From Zygnema cylindricum (lineage: Eukaryota; Streptophyta; Zygnematophyceae; Zygnematales; Zygnemataceae): a stretch of DNA of 64,000 bases. Shown here piece after piece: positions 46,985 through 59,509 of the stretch; within the stretch, counting starts at the first letter, position 1; every line of letters begins with the position of its first letter. The position numbers were made by a program, and so were the translations under genes. Below the pieces are notes generated by a model that worked only from the letters and a program-made list of their open reading frames with translations, was not told the DNA's origin and did not search any database. The stretch covers positions 1 through 64,000 of the forward strand of contig JBBHKE010000831.1 of assembly GCA_037447655.1 (NCBI GenBank), given 5' to 3'.

Positions 46985-48383
46985 AACTGAAAAAAATGAA
47001 TTGATCGGATTTTTGTAAACTCTCTCGTGTACTTCTTGTGGTGTATAACTCTTTTGTATACGTATAGCTCTTTTTCTTTTTCTTTTTACAATGATACTAA
47101 GCTTTATTACAAGGAAACTAAAGTATATACAGTACAGTAGTTGCTACTGCTCGAAGAAGATATACAAATTAGGGCAATTAGGGCTCAGGAGATAAAGCTT
47201 CAAGTGTTATTGTCGTAAACATTGTTGCTCGACGTTTGTTTTCTCTTTTCTTTTGAACTCCGGGATTCAAATTTTCCGGAGACCAAACTTCTGACTCCAA
47301 ATTTGATTCGTAGAGCTGTCAGTCGTTTTGCAATTATACGATTTTACTCGTCAATAAGCGTACGGAGGGAAAGTAGAAAATACGAACGAACCGATGGATG
47401 CCGACTTGGCATGCAGCAGTTGAGCTTTGGGAGTTTCGAAAGTGAATACGAAGGTTCGATGAGTAAAGAATCGTACACCTTGTACCACTTGTACTATTTC
47501 GTCGTTTTGGAAAATGACTACGAAGGTTCGGTTCATTAGGAAAGTGAATACGAAGGTTCGCTTCATAAAGAAACGCTCACTTATGTACTATTTTATCATT
47601 ATATTGTACTAGATTTAACATTGAGGTACAGAGTCTGTACGGAATGGCTGCCTACGTACTAAATTGGCATCCTTTCATTTTTTTCCAAAGATAACTTTGT
47701 TGCAAAACTCGTGGAAAAACTATCTGGGTACAAAGGGGATAAAAAAACAAAATAGCATTCTTTCTTGATTTCTTAGGAAGGTCCCGATGCTATCATCTCG
47801 ACATCGTGGCACGCCTCTATAGGCATCTACGTGGAAGCACAGCGCTCCAGTCCTTTGGAACAGCTACAAAATGGCAGATGGATCTTAGGGCGATCGCATG
47901 CCTGTCCACGTAGGCGTGAAGTCGCTAAAGCTCGCGTTTCGCAGACGCGACATGCCCTATTTTTGGGCAGCTTTTAGTGACGTGGAGTCACCGCAGGTGC
48001 ACAGTCATCGCACAACGCGTCGCACTTTTGAACTGATTCTGGCGTTCTGCTATCGCCCCAGCACTCCAGCAGTCATCTTTGGATTCTGCTGTCTTTTTGG
48101 AAAAATACTTTTGAAAGCTGTTCGTCATTCGTTTATCGACACATGTTATGATCAGCGTGTCAATCGCCACGTCATTCGGGCCGGGTGGCATTTGTTGGAA
48201 TTACAATGGAATGCACACGTGCGAACGCTTCGCATTCGTATATACAGCTCACGCCGCACAGTCATTTTGTACGGTCGAAACTCGGAAGCACATACAAAAA
48301 GTTCCGCATTTTCCGCCGTGTTCATACGCACAAAAGGTGCAAAATAGATGATCCGTCGACTCAGCTCTCAGTTCAGCTGCTCA
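46985..48383. other. Upstream of EGT1: no gene seen
   Basis: The stretch presumably includes the EGT1 promoter next to 46985. A short repeat (GTGAATACGAAGGTTCG) occurs near 47445 and 47541, with a related GACTACGAAGGTTCG between them. Open frames at 47222-47539 and 47898-48347 show no family motif. Confidence 0.4.
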
Positions 48384-48391
48384 GTTCTGAC

Positions 48392-49784
48392 CATAGTTCA
48401 AAAGTAGGCGTTTTCATGGTAGACGCACAAAACTTGGCACAAAACTCGCGCAGAGTAGGCACTGTATGTGTGTGCGTTTGTGCACACTTTTGTACAAACG
48501 TACGAATCTGACGTATGATCATAGTACAGCGCACGCCGCTGGACGAGATTTCAGCGAACTAACACAGCTTAGGATGAGTTGTGTTATGGGCTTTTCATGT
48601 GATCTTCTTAGTTCGCTAGTTTGATCAGCGACCGTCCGATCGTCCAAATCTGACGGTTTAAATAAAAAATACCTCAAAACTCACAAAAATAAAATTTTTT
48701 GTCCGAATGTTTTTCAAAATTTAGACATGACGTTTAATTCTCTATCGATCGATGTGCAACTCAACCCTGTTACTATTTTTTTTTCATTTTTCGACCAATA
48801 CAATATGGGTCTTAAGGTCATAGTGTATGTTTTACTAGTGTTGTGTATCAGTAAGGATTTGCCGATAACCGATATGGGCCTTTTTTCGGGTATCCGATAA
48901 TCGATATATTGGAACGATATATCGAAATTGGTCTTATCGCCGATAAGTAGCCGATAATATCGGGTACTTATCGGCGATATCGCCGATATCGATATCTGTA
49001 CGGAACGTACAAATTAATGTACGGCCTGAACGCTCAACTGTACGTCTTATTTCCCAAACGTGTAAAAGCACAGAAAGTACAATAGCCGCCATGAGATCTG
49101 TACGGTGTTGATACGGATCCAGTAAAAATGATGTACCTTTCACATCCGACGCCATGGCTTTGTCCCTATATTCCTTGAGATCCACTGGGGACCTGCCACG
49201 TGTCAATCTGTCAATTTTTTTTGGCAAAATCTGCCAAAAGAGCCATTCCGAGATGTCGGCGCTCACGTTGGCCCGTCCGCTCGTGTTTACTCAATTCCAA
49301 GTCGTCCGTTCGATTCCGACGGCGCGCAGAATGTTATTTTGCGTCCGTTGTACTTTTGTGTCCGCCGTCCTTTTCCAGTTCCATGTTCACCAGTTTTTTA
49401 GTAAAATTCCGTGCGTCGCCGTAAAATTTTTGTTCAGTTAATCGGTCGACATTTATGTGCTGCGCTGTCCGTAATAAGTTGCAGTTAAACGCTAACGGAA
49501 CAGATTTTTATACGTGGCATGCCACGCTATATAAAGTCAATAAAATAATACAGTATATGTTATAAAGTACTATTGTATGCATACTATATATTTTTTAAGT
49601 TAAGTTATCGCCGATATGGAATTTGTTGGTCCCAGACCGATATATCGGAACCTCTGACCGTTCGATAACCGATAACTATCGGTATCGGTGTTATCGCGAT
49701 AAGTTTTTTACCGATACACAACACTATGTTTAACATACAATAGGCATATTGTATGAGCCTACTTTCACCTACTTTTGAACTATG
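48392..49784. mobile_element. hAT-like element with 8-bp TSD, carrying a second hAT-like element
   Basis: The ends are CATAGTTCAAAAGTAGGCG and CACCTACTTTTGAACTATG. The flanks GTTCTGAC (48384-48391) and GTTGTGAC (49785-49792) match at 7 of 8, and the empty site GTTATGAC is present in the repeat copy near 38142. Without the nested element (48836-49726) it is about 500 bp and non-coding. A partial copy lies at 55737-56029. Confidence 0.82.
48836..49726. mobile_element. hAT-like element (891 bp) rich in TATCG palindromes, nested
   Basis: It starts TAGTGTTGTGTATCAG and ends CCGATACACAACACTA. The TSD is TGTTTTAC/TGTTTAAC (48828-48835 and 49727-49734, 7 of 8). It belongs to the same TIR family as 27693-28107 and 28778-29244 but has a longer, unrelated centre (about 49000-49560). 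Both subterminal parts are dense in GCCGATAT, CGATATCG and TTATCGCGATAA. No transposase was recognised. Confidence 0.85.
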
Positions 49785-49792
49785 GTTGTGAC

Positions 49793-50128
49793 AAGTTTTC
49801 TCAACTGGAGGCGGTTCTGTCAAAAGCAATGATTGCAATAAAATGATGACGTGGCTAAACCATTTAGTGCGACCAATAATCGAACGGTCAAAACTTTTGA
49901 CCATTTGAAAAGCAACATTAAATTTACAAGTACTGTAGCATTTAACGTCCAAACAGGAAAAGGCTTTCGTCTTCCGCAACGTTTTTGCGTCACTTAAATT
50001 TGTACGTTTGCGAGTAAAATTTTGAAAAAAGCGAGTGAAACTGTTTTTCCGCCAATACGATTCTTACTTGTCCCGGGAGAATTTTTTTTGCGTCGTCGAT
50101 TATTATTATGCTCGAGATTCGAGGTAAT
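49793..50128. repeat. Dispersed repeat, copy 2
   Basis: This matches 38148-38488 closely over about 335 bp and ends at the same GCTCGAGATTCGAGGTAATT, after which GGGTGAACCTCC begins a further repeat. Confidence 0.75.
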
Positions 50129-51652
50129 TAGGGTGAACCTCCATCAAGCGAAAAGTGGGGTTGTTTACTTGAAAAAGTGTATTGCCGTACAGATCCAACT
50201 CATTGCCGTACAGGGCCGTTCTGTTTTTTTTATATATATAAAACATGATTACAGGAGATTCGTCAAGATTCTCCAAAATTTTGGGCGACAACGTCGACTG
50301 TCCGATTATGAGTTTTTGAAGCAAAAGGTCACTTCGTCCAGTGATTCGCTAGTGTCCTCAGGGAGGACACTAGCCAATCACCGGACGTGTAAAACGTTTA
50401 CGCGTGGAAAGGTCACGTACGAGCCGCGCGCCATCGGACATTTGCCATGCGCCTTTAGGCAGGAAGGAATCAGATCAGGCGAAAACCGCCACAAAAAGTT
50501 TGTTGGAAGGATGTGCCGTGACGCCTCCATCACCATCCATCAACATCCGGAATTTGCTGCGCTTGCTTTTTTCAAATTTCCGATTTGGTTTTGATACAAC
50601 GACAAAACAGGAACGTACAAACTGTACATTCTCGTCATTTTATTTTGCGGCTGGTTCTACAGATAGTCTAGACATTTTTCTTTTGGAATCTTTGACGACG
50701 CTCGCCGTTAGACCACGAATCTACCTGAATCCAATCAAATGAAAGCACGTACGCAATAGATTCTTTGCTGACACGACTTGATGGAGAAGTCAATGAAATA
50801 TGACTGCCAGTAAACGTATTTGTACGATTACTGTTGGCGCCTGATGGAGAAGTGGCCTTATAGTGTGATGATGCTACTATCCTGTGTAAGCTAATGAAAC
50901 TGGGGACGATCGTCACGTGTCATGATTTCTCGCACAAGTGTTGACCCCATGGTGCATCATTTTCGACTACGTCACCGAAAATGTCCGTACAGCTGCCGCA
51001 CTGACCTTTCACCCTTGAGCCACCAATACTGTAGCAGTCTCGAAATTTACCGCCTGAAAAATAAACGAAAACGCACGCTTTAATCACCGTTATACTTTCC
51101 TAAACTGTAATGTAGTGGAACATACATACAAAACCTTCAATTTTTTTTCGTTTTTCGCTTACCCATTCGTACCCGAATTTGTTTTTGCTTTGCCATTTTT
51201 CTAAAAGGGCAAAACATTGTAGTCGCATTCGCCCTGGTGACAACGATAATTGATCGTCGATTTTCTTTGTGTAAGATCCTGAGCCGTTGAGTGATTTGAG
51301 TTTTTATTGGCTTTGTCATGTTCCAATTATGATGTAACAAAAAAAGACACGTGGTACAATCTTATTTGTTGTTTCGCGTGGTTGTAATGGTAACGATTCG
51401 CAATACTGTACGGTACAGTACCACTATCGCTCATAGAGGCTCGTAGAGAATCTGGCAATTGGTGAAAGCCTAAAAGTATAGATTTTCAATATGGTCGGCC
51501 GCCGTGCATCGCCCCGTCCTGATTTTTCAGCATGGACGTGACCGTTAACAAGCGAACCGAACCGACTATTTCTAGCGTGTCCGTACTTATTTTTGTGTAA
51601 GTACACCACGAATCGTTGTTAGTGTTTTTATTATTAATTCAGTACCTGTAAT
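50129..51652. other. Repeat-derived spacer with PIF/Harbinger-like and MITE ends
   Basis: It begins TTAGGGTGAACCTCCATCA, like a PIF/Harbinger-type end after TTA. From 50260 to 50560 is the block shared with 11960, 37560 and 57040 (TTGCCATGCGCCTTTAGGCA here). At 51601 is a TA-type MITE left end (TACACCACGAATCGTTGTTA) that is cut off by Copia sequence near 51650. No gene was recognised. Confidence 0.4.
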
Positions 51653-51885
51653 TGTTCAAGGTTATGGGCATTTAGACTCGGCTGTGATCCACTCCCACTA
51701 GAAGTCACACTTGCACCAGTTGGGATATTTGTCCCTGGAGGAGCAGGTGGAGCACTAGGGCTAATAGGAGCACTTCCATCAGGAGCTGAGCCATTATCAA
51801 ACATGTTAGCGGAAGCAAACCCAAAGAGGAATACCTATCAGACTAGATCGATACTGTTGTAGGTCATGGGCATTAAGACTCGGCT
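51653..51885 (-). repeat. Rearranged LTR pieces at the left end of Copia B1
   Basis: A ~195-bp piece (51653-51850) equals the last part of the 5' LTR at 55044-55240, including its ATG frame. Next to it, 51855-51885 is another ~30-bp LTR end (TGTTGTAGGTCATGGGCATT). RT sequence follows directly, right after YVDDLLLISRNKEG. RNase H and most of the 3' LTR are therefore deleted. Confidence 0.75.
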
Positions 51886-54165
51886 GCGATTCCCTCTTTG
51901 TTCCTACTAATTAGCAGCAAATCATCAACATACACGGCAATGAATATCACCTCATCAGGATTATCACCACACATCACATATACTGAATGATCTGAGCTAA
52001 TTCTAGTAAATCCTAATCCTGTCAAGAACTCATCTAACTTTCGGTTCCACTGTCTAGGGGCCTATTTTAGGCCATACAAAGATTTTAAAAGTTTGCAAAC
52101 AAGATTTTCTTTTCCTGCTTCCTCATAACCCTCTGGTTGCTTCATATAGATGACCTCATCTAAATCACCATGCAAAAATGCAGTTTTGACATCCATTTGG
52201 TGGATGTCAAAATCCTCTATGGCAGCTAATGTAAGTAGGATGCGGACAGATGGAAACCTTACAACCGGTGAAAAAGTTTCTTCATAATCTATCCCCTCCA
52301 TTTGATTATATCCCTTAGCAACCAAGCGAGCCTTATACCTGTCTATGGTATTATCTGGGTTCAATTTTAATTTAAACACCCATTACTTCCAATAGCCTTC
52401 TTCCAGGAGGAAGTTCCACCAAATCCCATGTTTGGGCCTCCATGATGGACGTCATTTCTTCATTGACTGCTTCCACCCAGTGTTCCCTTTCATTACTCGA
52501 AAAAGCTTCCGTCAACGTTAGAGGCTCTTCTGTGTGTGCTGAGTGAGCAAAGGCTACACTTTCTCCCCTGAGTCGTGCACTTCGCCTAACTCCACCTGGA
52601 AATTTTGTCGCTGATATAGATGGTTGGGTCCTCCTCCTTGATACATGTGATTCTTCTTGTGATTCAGTTTCGGCTTGAGGTAGAGGAGAGTATGCAACTC
52701 TTTCGGGCATAACACTTCTTGTTTCTGGTGGAGAAGATGATTGGAAGTCACTTTGAGGTAATGTAGATGCATTTTCTATATTTTTCTTGAAAAACATGGG
52801 ATTTTCCTCTATAAAGATATAATCAACACTTCGACTTTTCTTTTCATCGCTACGTTGACTAAATACATCTACTATTTTTCCCTCATCCTTCACTATGATG
52901 TTTCTGGCTACCACAACTCTATTTCTCTTAATATCATATACTTTATAACCCTTCGCATTATAATCATACCCTAAAAATATCCCTGGTATGCCTTTTGGCT
53001 CTAATTTCAATTTTTGTGGATCATTATCTAGCAAGAATAGCTTACTTCCAAAAACTTTGAAATGACTTACATCTAGTTTGTGTCCTGTCCACATTTCGTA
53101 GGGAGTTTTATCTTTTACTGCCCTTGTTTCTAGCGTGTTTCTCACATAAGCTGCACAATGCATAGCCTCAACCCAAAATTTGAAATGTATGTCCATATTA
53201 GCCATCATTGTCCTAGCACACTTTGATATGGTCATATTCATCGTTTTTGAAACACCGTTTTGTTCCGGAGAGTAAGGAACGGCTAGCTGATGTGAGATTT
53301 CATGCAATTTTAGGAATTATGCAAACTCATTAGAAATGTACTCCCCTCCATTATCAGATATGAATCTCGCTATCTTTCTCTCATGCAGATTCTCAACCCA
53401 AGCCTTATACTCTTTAAATTTTGAAAAGACTTCATCCTTACTTTTCAAAAAATAAGCTGTAGTAAATCTACTATAGTCATTAGTAAAGGTAAGCATAAAC
53501 CTAGCACCTCCCACAGATGGATACCTAGATGGCACCCATACATCTGAATAAATTAGTTCTAGCACCCTGTTACTTCTATGATCAGTTTGTGAAAGGAAAG
53601 GCAACTTATGAATTTTTCCCATTGCACAACCATCACATACATTTGATGCTGGTTTTTGACTAATTTTTACACCTTCCACCATTTTTTGATTTACCATCTT
53701 TTCTAATATATCATAATTCACATGTCTTAAACGTTTATGCCATAAATCACAATCAGTGATTACACTTGAGTACATAACATCATTGTCATTATCATTTGCA
53801 AGACTCAACCGATACAAATTGTTTCCTCCAACAAATCCCTCTGCAGCTATTTTCTCATTCTTACTCACTGTTTTCTTTCCATTCTCAGATATAGTTTTAA
53901 AACCTTTCTTTTCTACCACTGACGTAGAGAAAAAAATTCTTTTAAAAGCTGGGACATGCAACACATCTTCCAAGACCCTTTTCACAGGTTTTCCCTCTAC
54001 GTTCAACATAAGTGACACCCTCCCTTTTGCTTTCGACTCACCAAAGGTATCATCACTAAAATTATTTTTGATGAGTGAAATAGATTGAATACTCTCAAAC
54101 AGATGGCGATTGCGGCACATGTGTGCAGATGCACCGGAGTCCATTATCCATTCGTCTTCCTCCAC
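51886..54165 (-). pseudogene. Copia B1 protease, integrase and partial reverse transcriptase
   Basis: The frames 54165-53317, 53307-52372 and 52379-51886 follow each other with shifts or stops. Features in order: EEDEWIMDSGASAHMC (protease), LWHKRLRHVNYD and CDGCAMGKIHKLPF (integrase zinc part), LIYSDVW, ISDNGGEYISNEF, SPEQNGVSKTMNMT (DDE core with the last Glu changed to Lys in this copy), EHWVEAVNEEMTSIMEAQTW, then RT from [20 protein letters not shown] to FIAVYVDDLLLISRNKEG. The RT is cut there. Confidence 0.88.
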
Positions 54166-55195
54166 ACCTTCCGTTGCTTGTGCAATCGCAAAGGATTTTG
54201 TTTTCGATGTTGGTGGGAAAGCTGCTCACGTCCTCCTCCTTAAGTTTGTTGAAGAGAGTAGTTGGTCGACCACCTGATTGAGAAGGAACCCGACTTTCGT
54301 CCCATCGAGAGCGAAAATTTCATGTGGCTTTCCCTCTCTTATATGCATTACACATTTTGAACGCATGCCCTTTTTCATCACAGTAATAGCAGGTTAAAGG
54401 TGACCTTCTAGGACCACTACCTCTACCACTGCCACTACCAATCTTAGAATCTGAAAACTGGTTAGCTAGTGCCTGAACAGACTTACTATACCTCTTTCTG
54501 AAATCTGGTTAGCTTCTTCACTCAAAATAAGTTTAATTGTTATTGCTATGTTCCATTGACGCTGTGGAAGAGCCCTAAGCCTATCCATGGCTCCCTTATA
54601 CTCATTGGGTAAAGTTCCCATTAATAACATAGCCAGGTAGTGAAAAGTCCCCACCTGGACTTGTTCTCTAAACGAACAACCTTTTCATAGCATGGCAATG
54701 ACCTGACATACTACCTCCAAAGTATCATAATTCAAAGATTTCTGTTGCTATGTTAGTTTTAACAGCGACATCAAGCTGAACATACATAACATCTACACTA
54801 AACCAGATTTGAGAAGCTTTTTTAATATCAAGGTAAGACATTACCAACTCTTTTGTCATAGACTGCTTCAAGACATTGAGGCAGTGGAGATTCTTCTTTC
54901 TCCAATCTGGTGCAGTCTCATCCGCAGTCCCATCCACAATGGATGAGAAGTCCCTCTATTCAAAATAGGAGCTTAGCATATCTTCCTAGTACAAGTAGTT
55001 TGATCCATCAAAGATAGGCAATTTGGGCGGTGGGCCCATAACCTGTTGAAGATCATGGGCATTTAGACTTGGCTGTGATCCACTCCCACTAGGAGTCACA
55101 CTTGCACTTGCTGGGATATTCGTCCATGGAGGAGCAGGTGGAGAACTAGGGCTAATAAGAGCACTTGCAGCAGGAGTTGAGCCATTATCAGACAT
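54166..55195 (-). pseudogene. Copia B1 gag, starting inside the LTR
   Basis: The frame starts at 55195 (MSDNGSTPAASAL), 152 bp inside the LTR. It runs through the LTR end and primer-binding site (NAHDLQQVMGPPPKLPIFDG) into gag. Broken frames continue (54937-54725, 54654-54466). A CCHC knuckle (CYYCDEKGHAFKMC) is at about 54390-54335. Stops and shifts show it is dead. Confidence 0.82.
55030..55043 (-). promoter_or_regulatory. Copia B1 primer-binding site (initiator tRNA-Met anticodon-arm type)
   Basis: On the minus strand GGTTATGGGCCCAC directly follows the LTR end CTTCAACA. From memory, plant initiator tRNA-Met has GUGGGCCCAUAACC in its anticodon arm, so the 14 bases pair without mismatch. 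The site also holds an in-frame ATG. Confidence 0.75.
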
Positions 55196-55731
55196 GTTAG
55201 CGGAAGCAAACCCAAAGAGGAATACCTATTAGACTAGATCAATACTCTAAAATATGTAACTACAAATGAAAGAGGTCTTTCATCCAAACAAACATGTACT
55301 ACAAGCAAATCAAAGACAATAGAGCACAAAACACCTTAAACTGCACTTAGTGCTCTCATTTCCTTAAAATTTGTGTAGAATGTACATTCTGTATCCAATT
55401 GATCAATCCTAATTAAACTAAATACTCAAAAGATCTTGAAAACATCTAAATTGTATGTACAGGGTTCACCAGACAACCTACTGACATAAATCTAACTGTT
55501 TGGACCAGAATTGTCCACTAACAATATCTGTACCCTAATAATCCGGGTGATTCTGATCACGTCCACATTCATTGGCGGCCCTACACACTAATTTACTTAA
55601 AGATAACTATTCGTGTAGATACTACAAATATTCCACTCTAAATTTGGTCAATATTGAACAGTTGGTATTCCAAAAATATTCCAAGTCTTAGACTCAAATT
55701 TCTAAGACTTACTAAAGCTTACTTTTCAATA
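55044..55731 (-). repeat. Copia B1 5' LTR, 688 bp
   Basis: On the plus strand it runs TGTTGAAGATCATGGGC to TTACTTTTCAATA. It aligns over its full length with the LTR at 58840-59509 (for example GCACTTAGTGCTCT, TTGATCA, AATTGTCC, CTTACTAAAGCTTACTTT). Confidence 0.88.
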
Positions 55732-55736
55732 AAAAG

Positions 55737-56029
55737 TAGGTGAAAGTAGGCCCATACAATATGCCTATTGTATGCAAAACATACAATATGACCTTAAGAC
55801 ACATATTGTATTTCGACCTATTCGGACCAGTTAAAACATTCGGACCAAAAATGTGGACTTATTAAAACATTCAGACCAAAAATTTTTATTTACACTGTTA
55901 GATTCGGACGATCAGACGGTTGCTGATCAAAGTAGTGATCTATGAAGATCACATGAATAGCCTATAACACAACTTACGATAAAGGCGCCGACCAAAGGCC
56001 TACCATAACACGCCATGTTTTGAACTATG
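55737..56029. mobile_element. Partial hAT-like element split by Copia B1
   Basis: TAGGTGAAAGTAGGC...CATACAATATG at the left and TTTTGAACTATG at the right match the ends of the 48392-49784 element in inverse orientation. The left terminus (CATAGTTC) is missing, replaced by the Copia LTR. The right flank is GTTAGATG. Confidence 0.7.
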
Positions 56030-56037
56030 GTTAGATG

Positions 56038-58839
56038 AGAGCCATCCGTACCGTTGAAGAACAAAGCGTAATGTACAAAATGTCGGATAGCTGGAGGTAA
56101 CAAATCCCCGCCAGTGAAGGCGTCATTGCAAACGTTATCATTACTGTACTTGCGTGGTTCACACTTGAAAAAGGGGAAAACAATATGGTATGAAAACGGT
56201 ACTTTTTTTTGTCCGTCGTGAACTGGCATGTGACGCTTGCCTACGTCAATAAGCGTGTTGTGATACGAGCCACTTGTCCGTACAAAAAGTAAACGCTTTG
56301 CGGACATCATATGCACGAATCCTTCCAAACCAAAATGTACTGCCACGCAAGCGTTTGTACAGACCGAAAATAACTACAAAGGAACTTTGGACATGCCTTT
56401 TTTTTTTCATCGGTGTTTTTTTTTTTTTTGACATTACGTGTTCTCTTTTGTGATTGGTCCCCTTGTTTGTTCATAAGTTTGCGACGGAATGAATTCTTGT
56501 GCGGTTCACGTCCGTGCGCTTCGTTTTCGAAATTTGTCAAAAACGAAAAAGTGCATTTCGAACATGATCACTGATGGCGGACGGCAGTTGCCGTTTGCTT
56601 GACGCAGCTGTCAAGTTTTTACGCATATAACAACATCTTTTGTCCTTTGCTACACTCCAAAACGGTTGAAACCAACCGCCCCAACGGTCACCGCCGCGTT
56701 TTTTGTCATTTTATGAAATTTAGCGTACGGATCCCAAAATTTATGACATCGTTTTCCCTTTTTTCCAAGTGTGAACCTCGCAACTGTACTTCTTCAGCCG
56801 ACAAATCGGACCGGATCGCCGATTTAACATTATGCTCTTGTTGCCTGCAAATGGTACGGAATACTTTTGTTATTGCGGTTAATCGGTTACGAATATGTTG
56901 TAATTCGTTTTGAGTCGTATATACACTCAGGGTGGCCTTCAATTAGCGAAAAATTGGGTTTTTTTTATTGAGGGCCATACCGTTTCGTACAGGTTCTTAC
57001 CCAAAAAAAAAATTTAAGGAAAACATCATTACGGGAAAATTTCTAAGGCTGTAGGCGTAAATTCAGACCGTCGGATGCTATTACACTTTTTATCCGAGAC
57101 GCCACGTCACTATCCTTACAGTTTGTTAAGACCGTGCACAGGGAGGACACTTCTCAGAGACTGAACGTGTAAAAATGAGCCACGTGGAAAGGGGAAATAA
57201 AATCCATGATGAGCGCGCGCGTATGTGAGTACACGTTGCAAGGGCCATGTGCCTTCCGCCAAGGTGGCAGCGAATCCGCCGGAATCTTGTCACACTCCCA
57301 CCATCAAAGTTTGCCGCCGCCTTTTTGTCGTTGCGTTTTGAAATTTGAAGTAGTACATTGTAATGCCCTCTGTACGAGTCATTAATTACCTCCACTAGTA
57401 CAGATATTATCTCCGCTGGTACAGATATTACTTCCGCTCGTACAAATATTGCGTTCAGACATTGCATTCGAAGATTCTTTTCAAATTTTAAGCATCAAAT
57501 ATTAACCTACGTGTTACCAACTAGAATGAGCCACGCAAATAAAAAGTGGGTTGCTGACGCGACCTAATGGAAGGCACGCCCCTCAGTAAAATGTTGCGTA
57601 CAATTACTGGAACGCCTAATGGATGGCCACCCCCAAGGTCAAGTTCCATCAATCGTTTCTGTAATTGTACCGTTAATTCTACGGGCCGCGTTGATTGAGT
57701 TGATGTTCTATCACGAAGAGTTCATAAACCACGTGTTGTATATTGAGTGGCACCACGTAAGCTACGATCGTATATTGAATATCCTTCAAATTTTTCACAC
57801 CTACAAATTTCACTTCAAATCTTCACTTGTGTACGATGTACCTTGCGTACCATGTACCTCGAACCAAGTCAAGCTAATCATCTACGCCAAAATATTTTTT
57901 AGAGTTCCTGTTTTCAAACATGACAAAAATCCTTTGACGAAAATAGTGTGACAAAAGAGCGTTGCTCGAAATAGCGCGACGAAAGATTGTTTCAAGATTA
58001 CTTTTTATATTTTCAGTTGCATTTTGAAAGATACATACCATGTGCAAATTTTGTCAATTTTCGTTGGTTGTCCATGGTGACACGTAGTTTAATCGTCCAG
58101 CGTGTTGCGATTGATTTTTTTCCCACCTCCTTGAGGTACGTTGGCACCTACAGAGAAAAATGAACCGAACGCCTCGCGGATGAATATCGACGGTTAGTGT
58201 TACCTCCCACACTTTTGAAGAGTATTGGCAAAGATTCTTTGTAACGTTGTTTCGCCTATAAATACAAAATAAGCGGTACGGTTTGGTACGGATAGCCACG
58301 GATTTCTATAAACAATCCCACTTTTTGACTGATAGAACTTGACCCTCGGTCTATGAAAGCGTTCGAAGAAATGCTCTAACTTATGGGGCCAATGCTTAGC
58401 TTTTGGGTCCCATAGAGAAACCATTATGTTTCTAATGGAACTCCCATTAGAAAAAAATCTTATCGCAACAATTGCGATGGTACAACCACTTGTGTACAAA
58501 AGGGGTAAAACTGAAAAAACATTTAAAGATAAAAAGGGTCACAAAAATGTCAGCTACTGTACGTTTAAAAGATAAAAACAAACAAAAATGCACTAATAAA
58601 GACACATCCAAACAAAACTACCAAAGTTGACCACCTACAAAAGGAAAAAACCCAAGTCTAATCATAAAAAGGTTAAGGTCCACAACCACAAATATTATGG
58701 ATGTGAAGTGGATCCCTTAGTGAAAGATATAGAAAACCGTGTTTGTCATCTGCGATCGTGGTTCTAAAAAAAGCTTCTAAAAAGAAGGTCATTGCTTGCG
58801 CTCACTAAAGGGCAATTAAAAAACATTGGCAGTAGAAGG
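56038..58839. other. Repeat-rich spacer, no gene recognised
   Basis: The stretch has PIF/Harbinger-like end words (CAGGGTGGCCTTCAATTAGCG near 56930; TAGAATGAGCCACG near 57521; CTTGACCCTCGG near 58340) and the shared block GGGCCATGTGCCTTCCGCC near 57241. The words face each other as in old DNA-element ends. Open frames across them show no motif. Confidence 0.4.
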
Positions 58840-59509
58840 TGTTTTAGGTCATGGTCATTCTGACCCGACTTTGATCCACTTGCATTTAGGCTCACACTTG
58901 CAATAGGTGGTATATTTGTCCCAGGGGGTGAAAGGGGAGCACTTGGGCCAAGAAGAGCACTTAGGCCACTAGGGGCCAAGCCATTGTTAGACATGTCAGG
59001 AGAAGCAAACCCAAAGAGAAATACATTTTTGAATATATTTATACTGTAAAGTAGGTAGGTTCAAATGAAAAAGGTCTTTCAACCAGATAAATATATACCA
59101 TTAACAAATCAAAGACAGAAGAACATAACACACTTTAAATTGCACTTAGTGCTCTAATCTACTTAACTTTGTAGAATGCACATTCTATATCAATTGATCA
59201 TTCCTAATTGAACCAAATACCCTAAAGACCTCAAAACATCTAAAACGTATGTACAAGGTGCAATTGAATATCTACTAACAAAATTCTATGTGTTTAGACC
59301 ATAATTGTCCTGTCACAACATCTACACCCTAAAAATCCGGGAGATATGTTTAACGTTTACAATCATAAGCCAGTGTACACATTAATTTGCTCAGAACTTA
59401 CTACTCGGGTTTATACTAAATATGGTCAATAATGTACAATTGCTAGTCCAAAAATATTCTAAGTCCTATAATCAAATTTCTATGACTTACTAAAGCTTAC
59501 TTTCCAATA
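58840..59509 (-). repeat. Copia B2 3' LTR, 670 bp, still holding the gag-start frame
   Basis: The LTR runs from TGTTTTAGGTCATGGTC to TTACTTTCCAATA on the plus strand. The minus-strand frame from 58994 (MSNNGLAPSGLSALL) stays open to the LTR end, and at 155 bp is just one codon longer than in B1. Confidence 0.85.

Larger units (their letters stand above)
51653..55731 (-). mobile_element. Copia retrotransposon, family B copy 1, degenerate and rearranged
   Basis: On the minus strand the order is 5' LTR (55731-55044), gag, protease, integrase, part of RT, then a truncated, rearranged 3' end. RNase H is missing. It seems to have inserted into a hAT-like element of the 48392-49784 family: the right flank AAAAG (55732-55736) is followed by that element's sequence. 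The left flank does not match, so the left end was lost or recombined. Confidence 0.88.
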
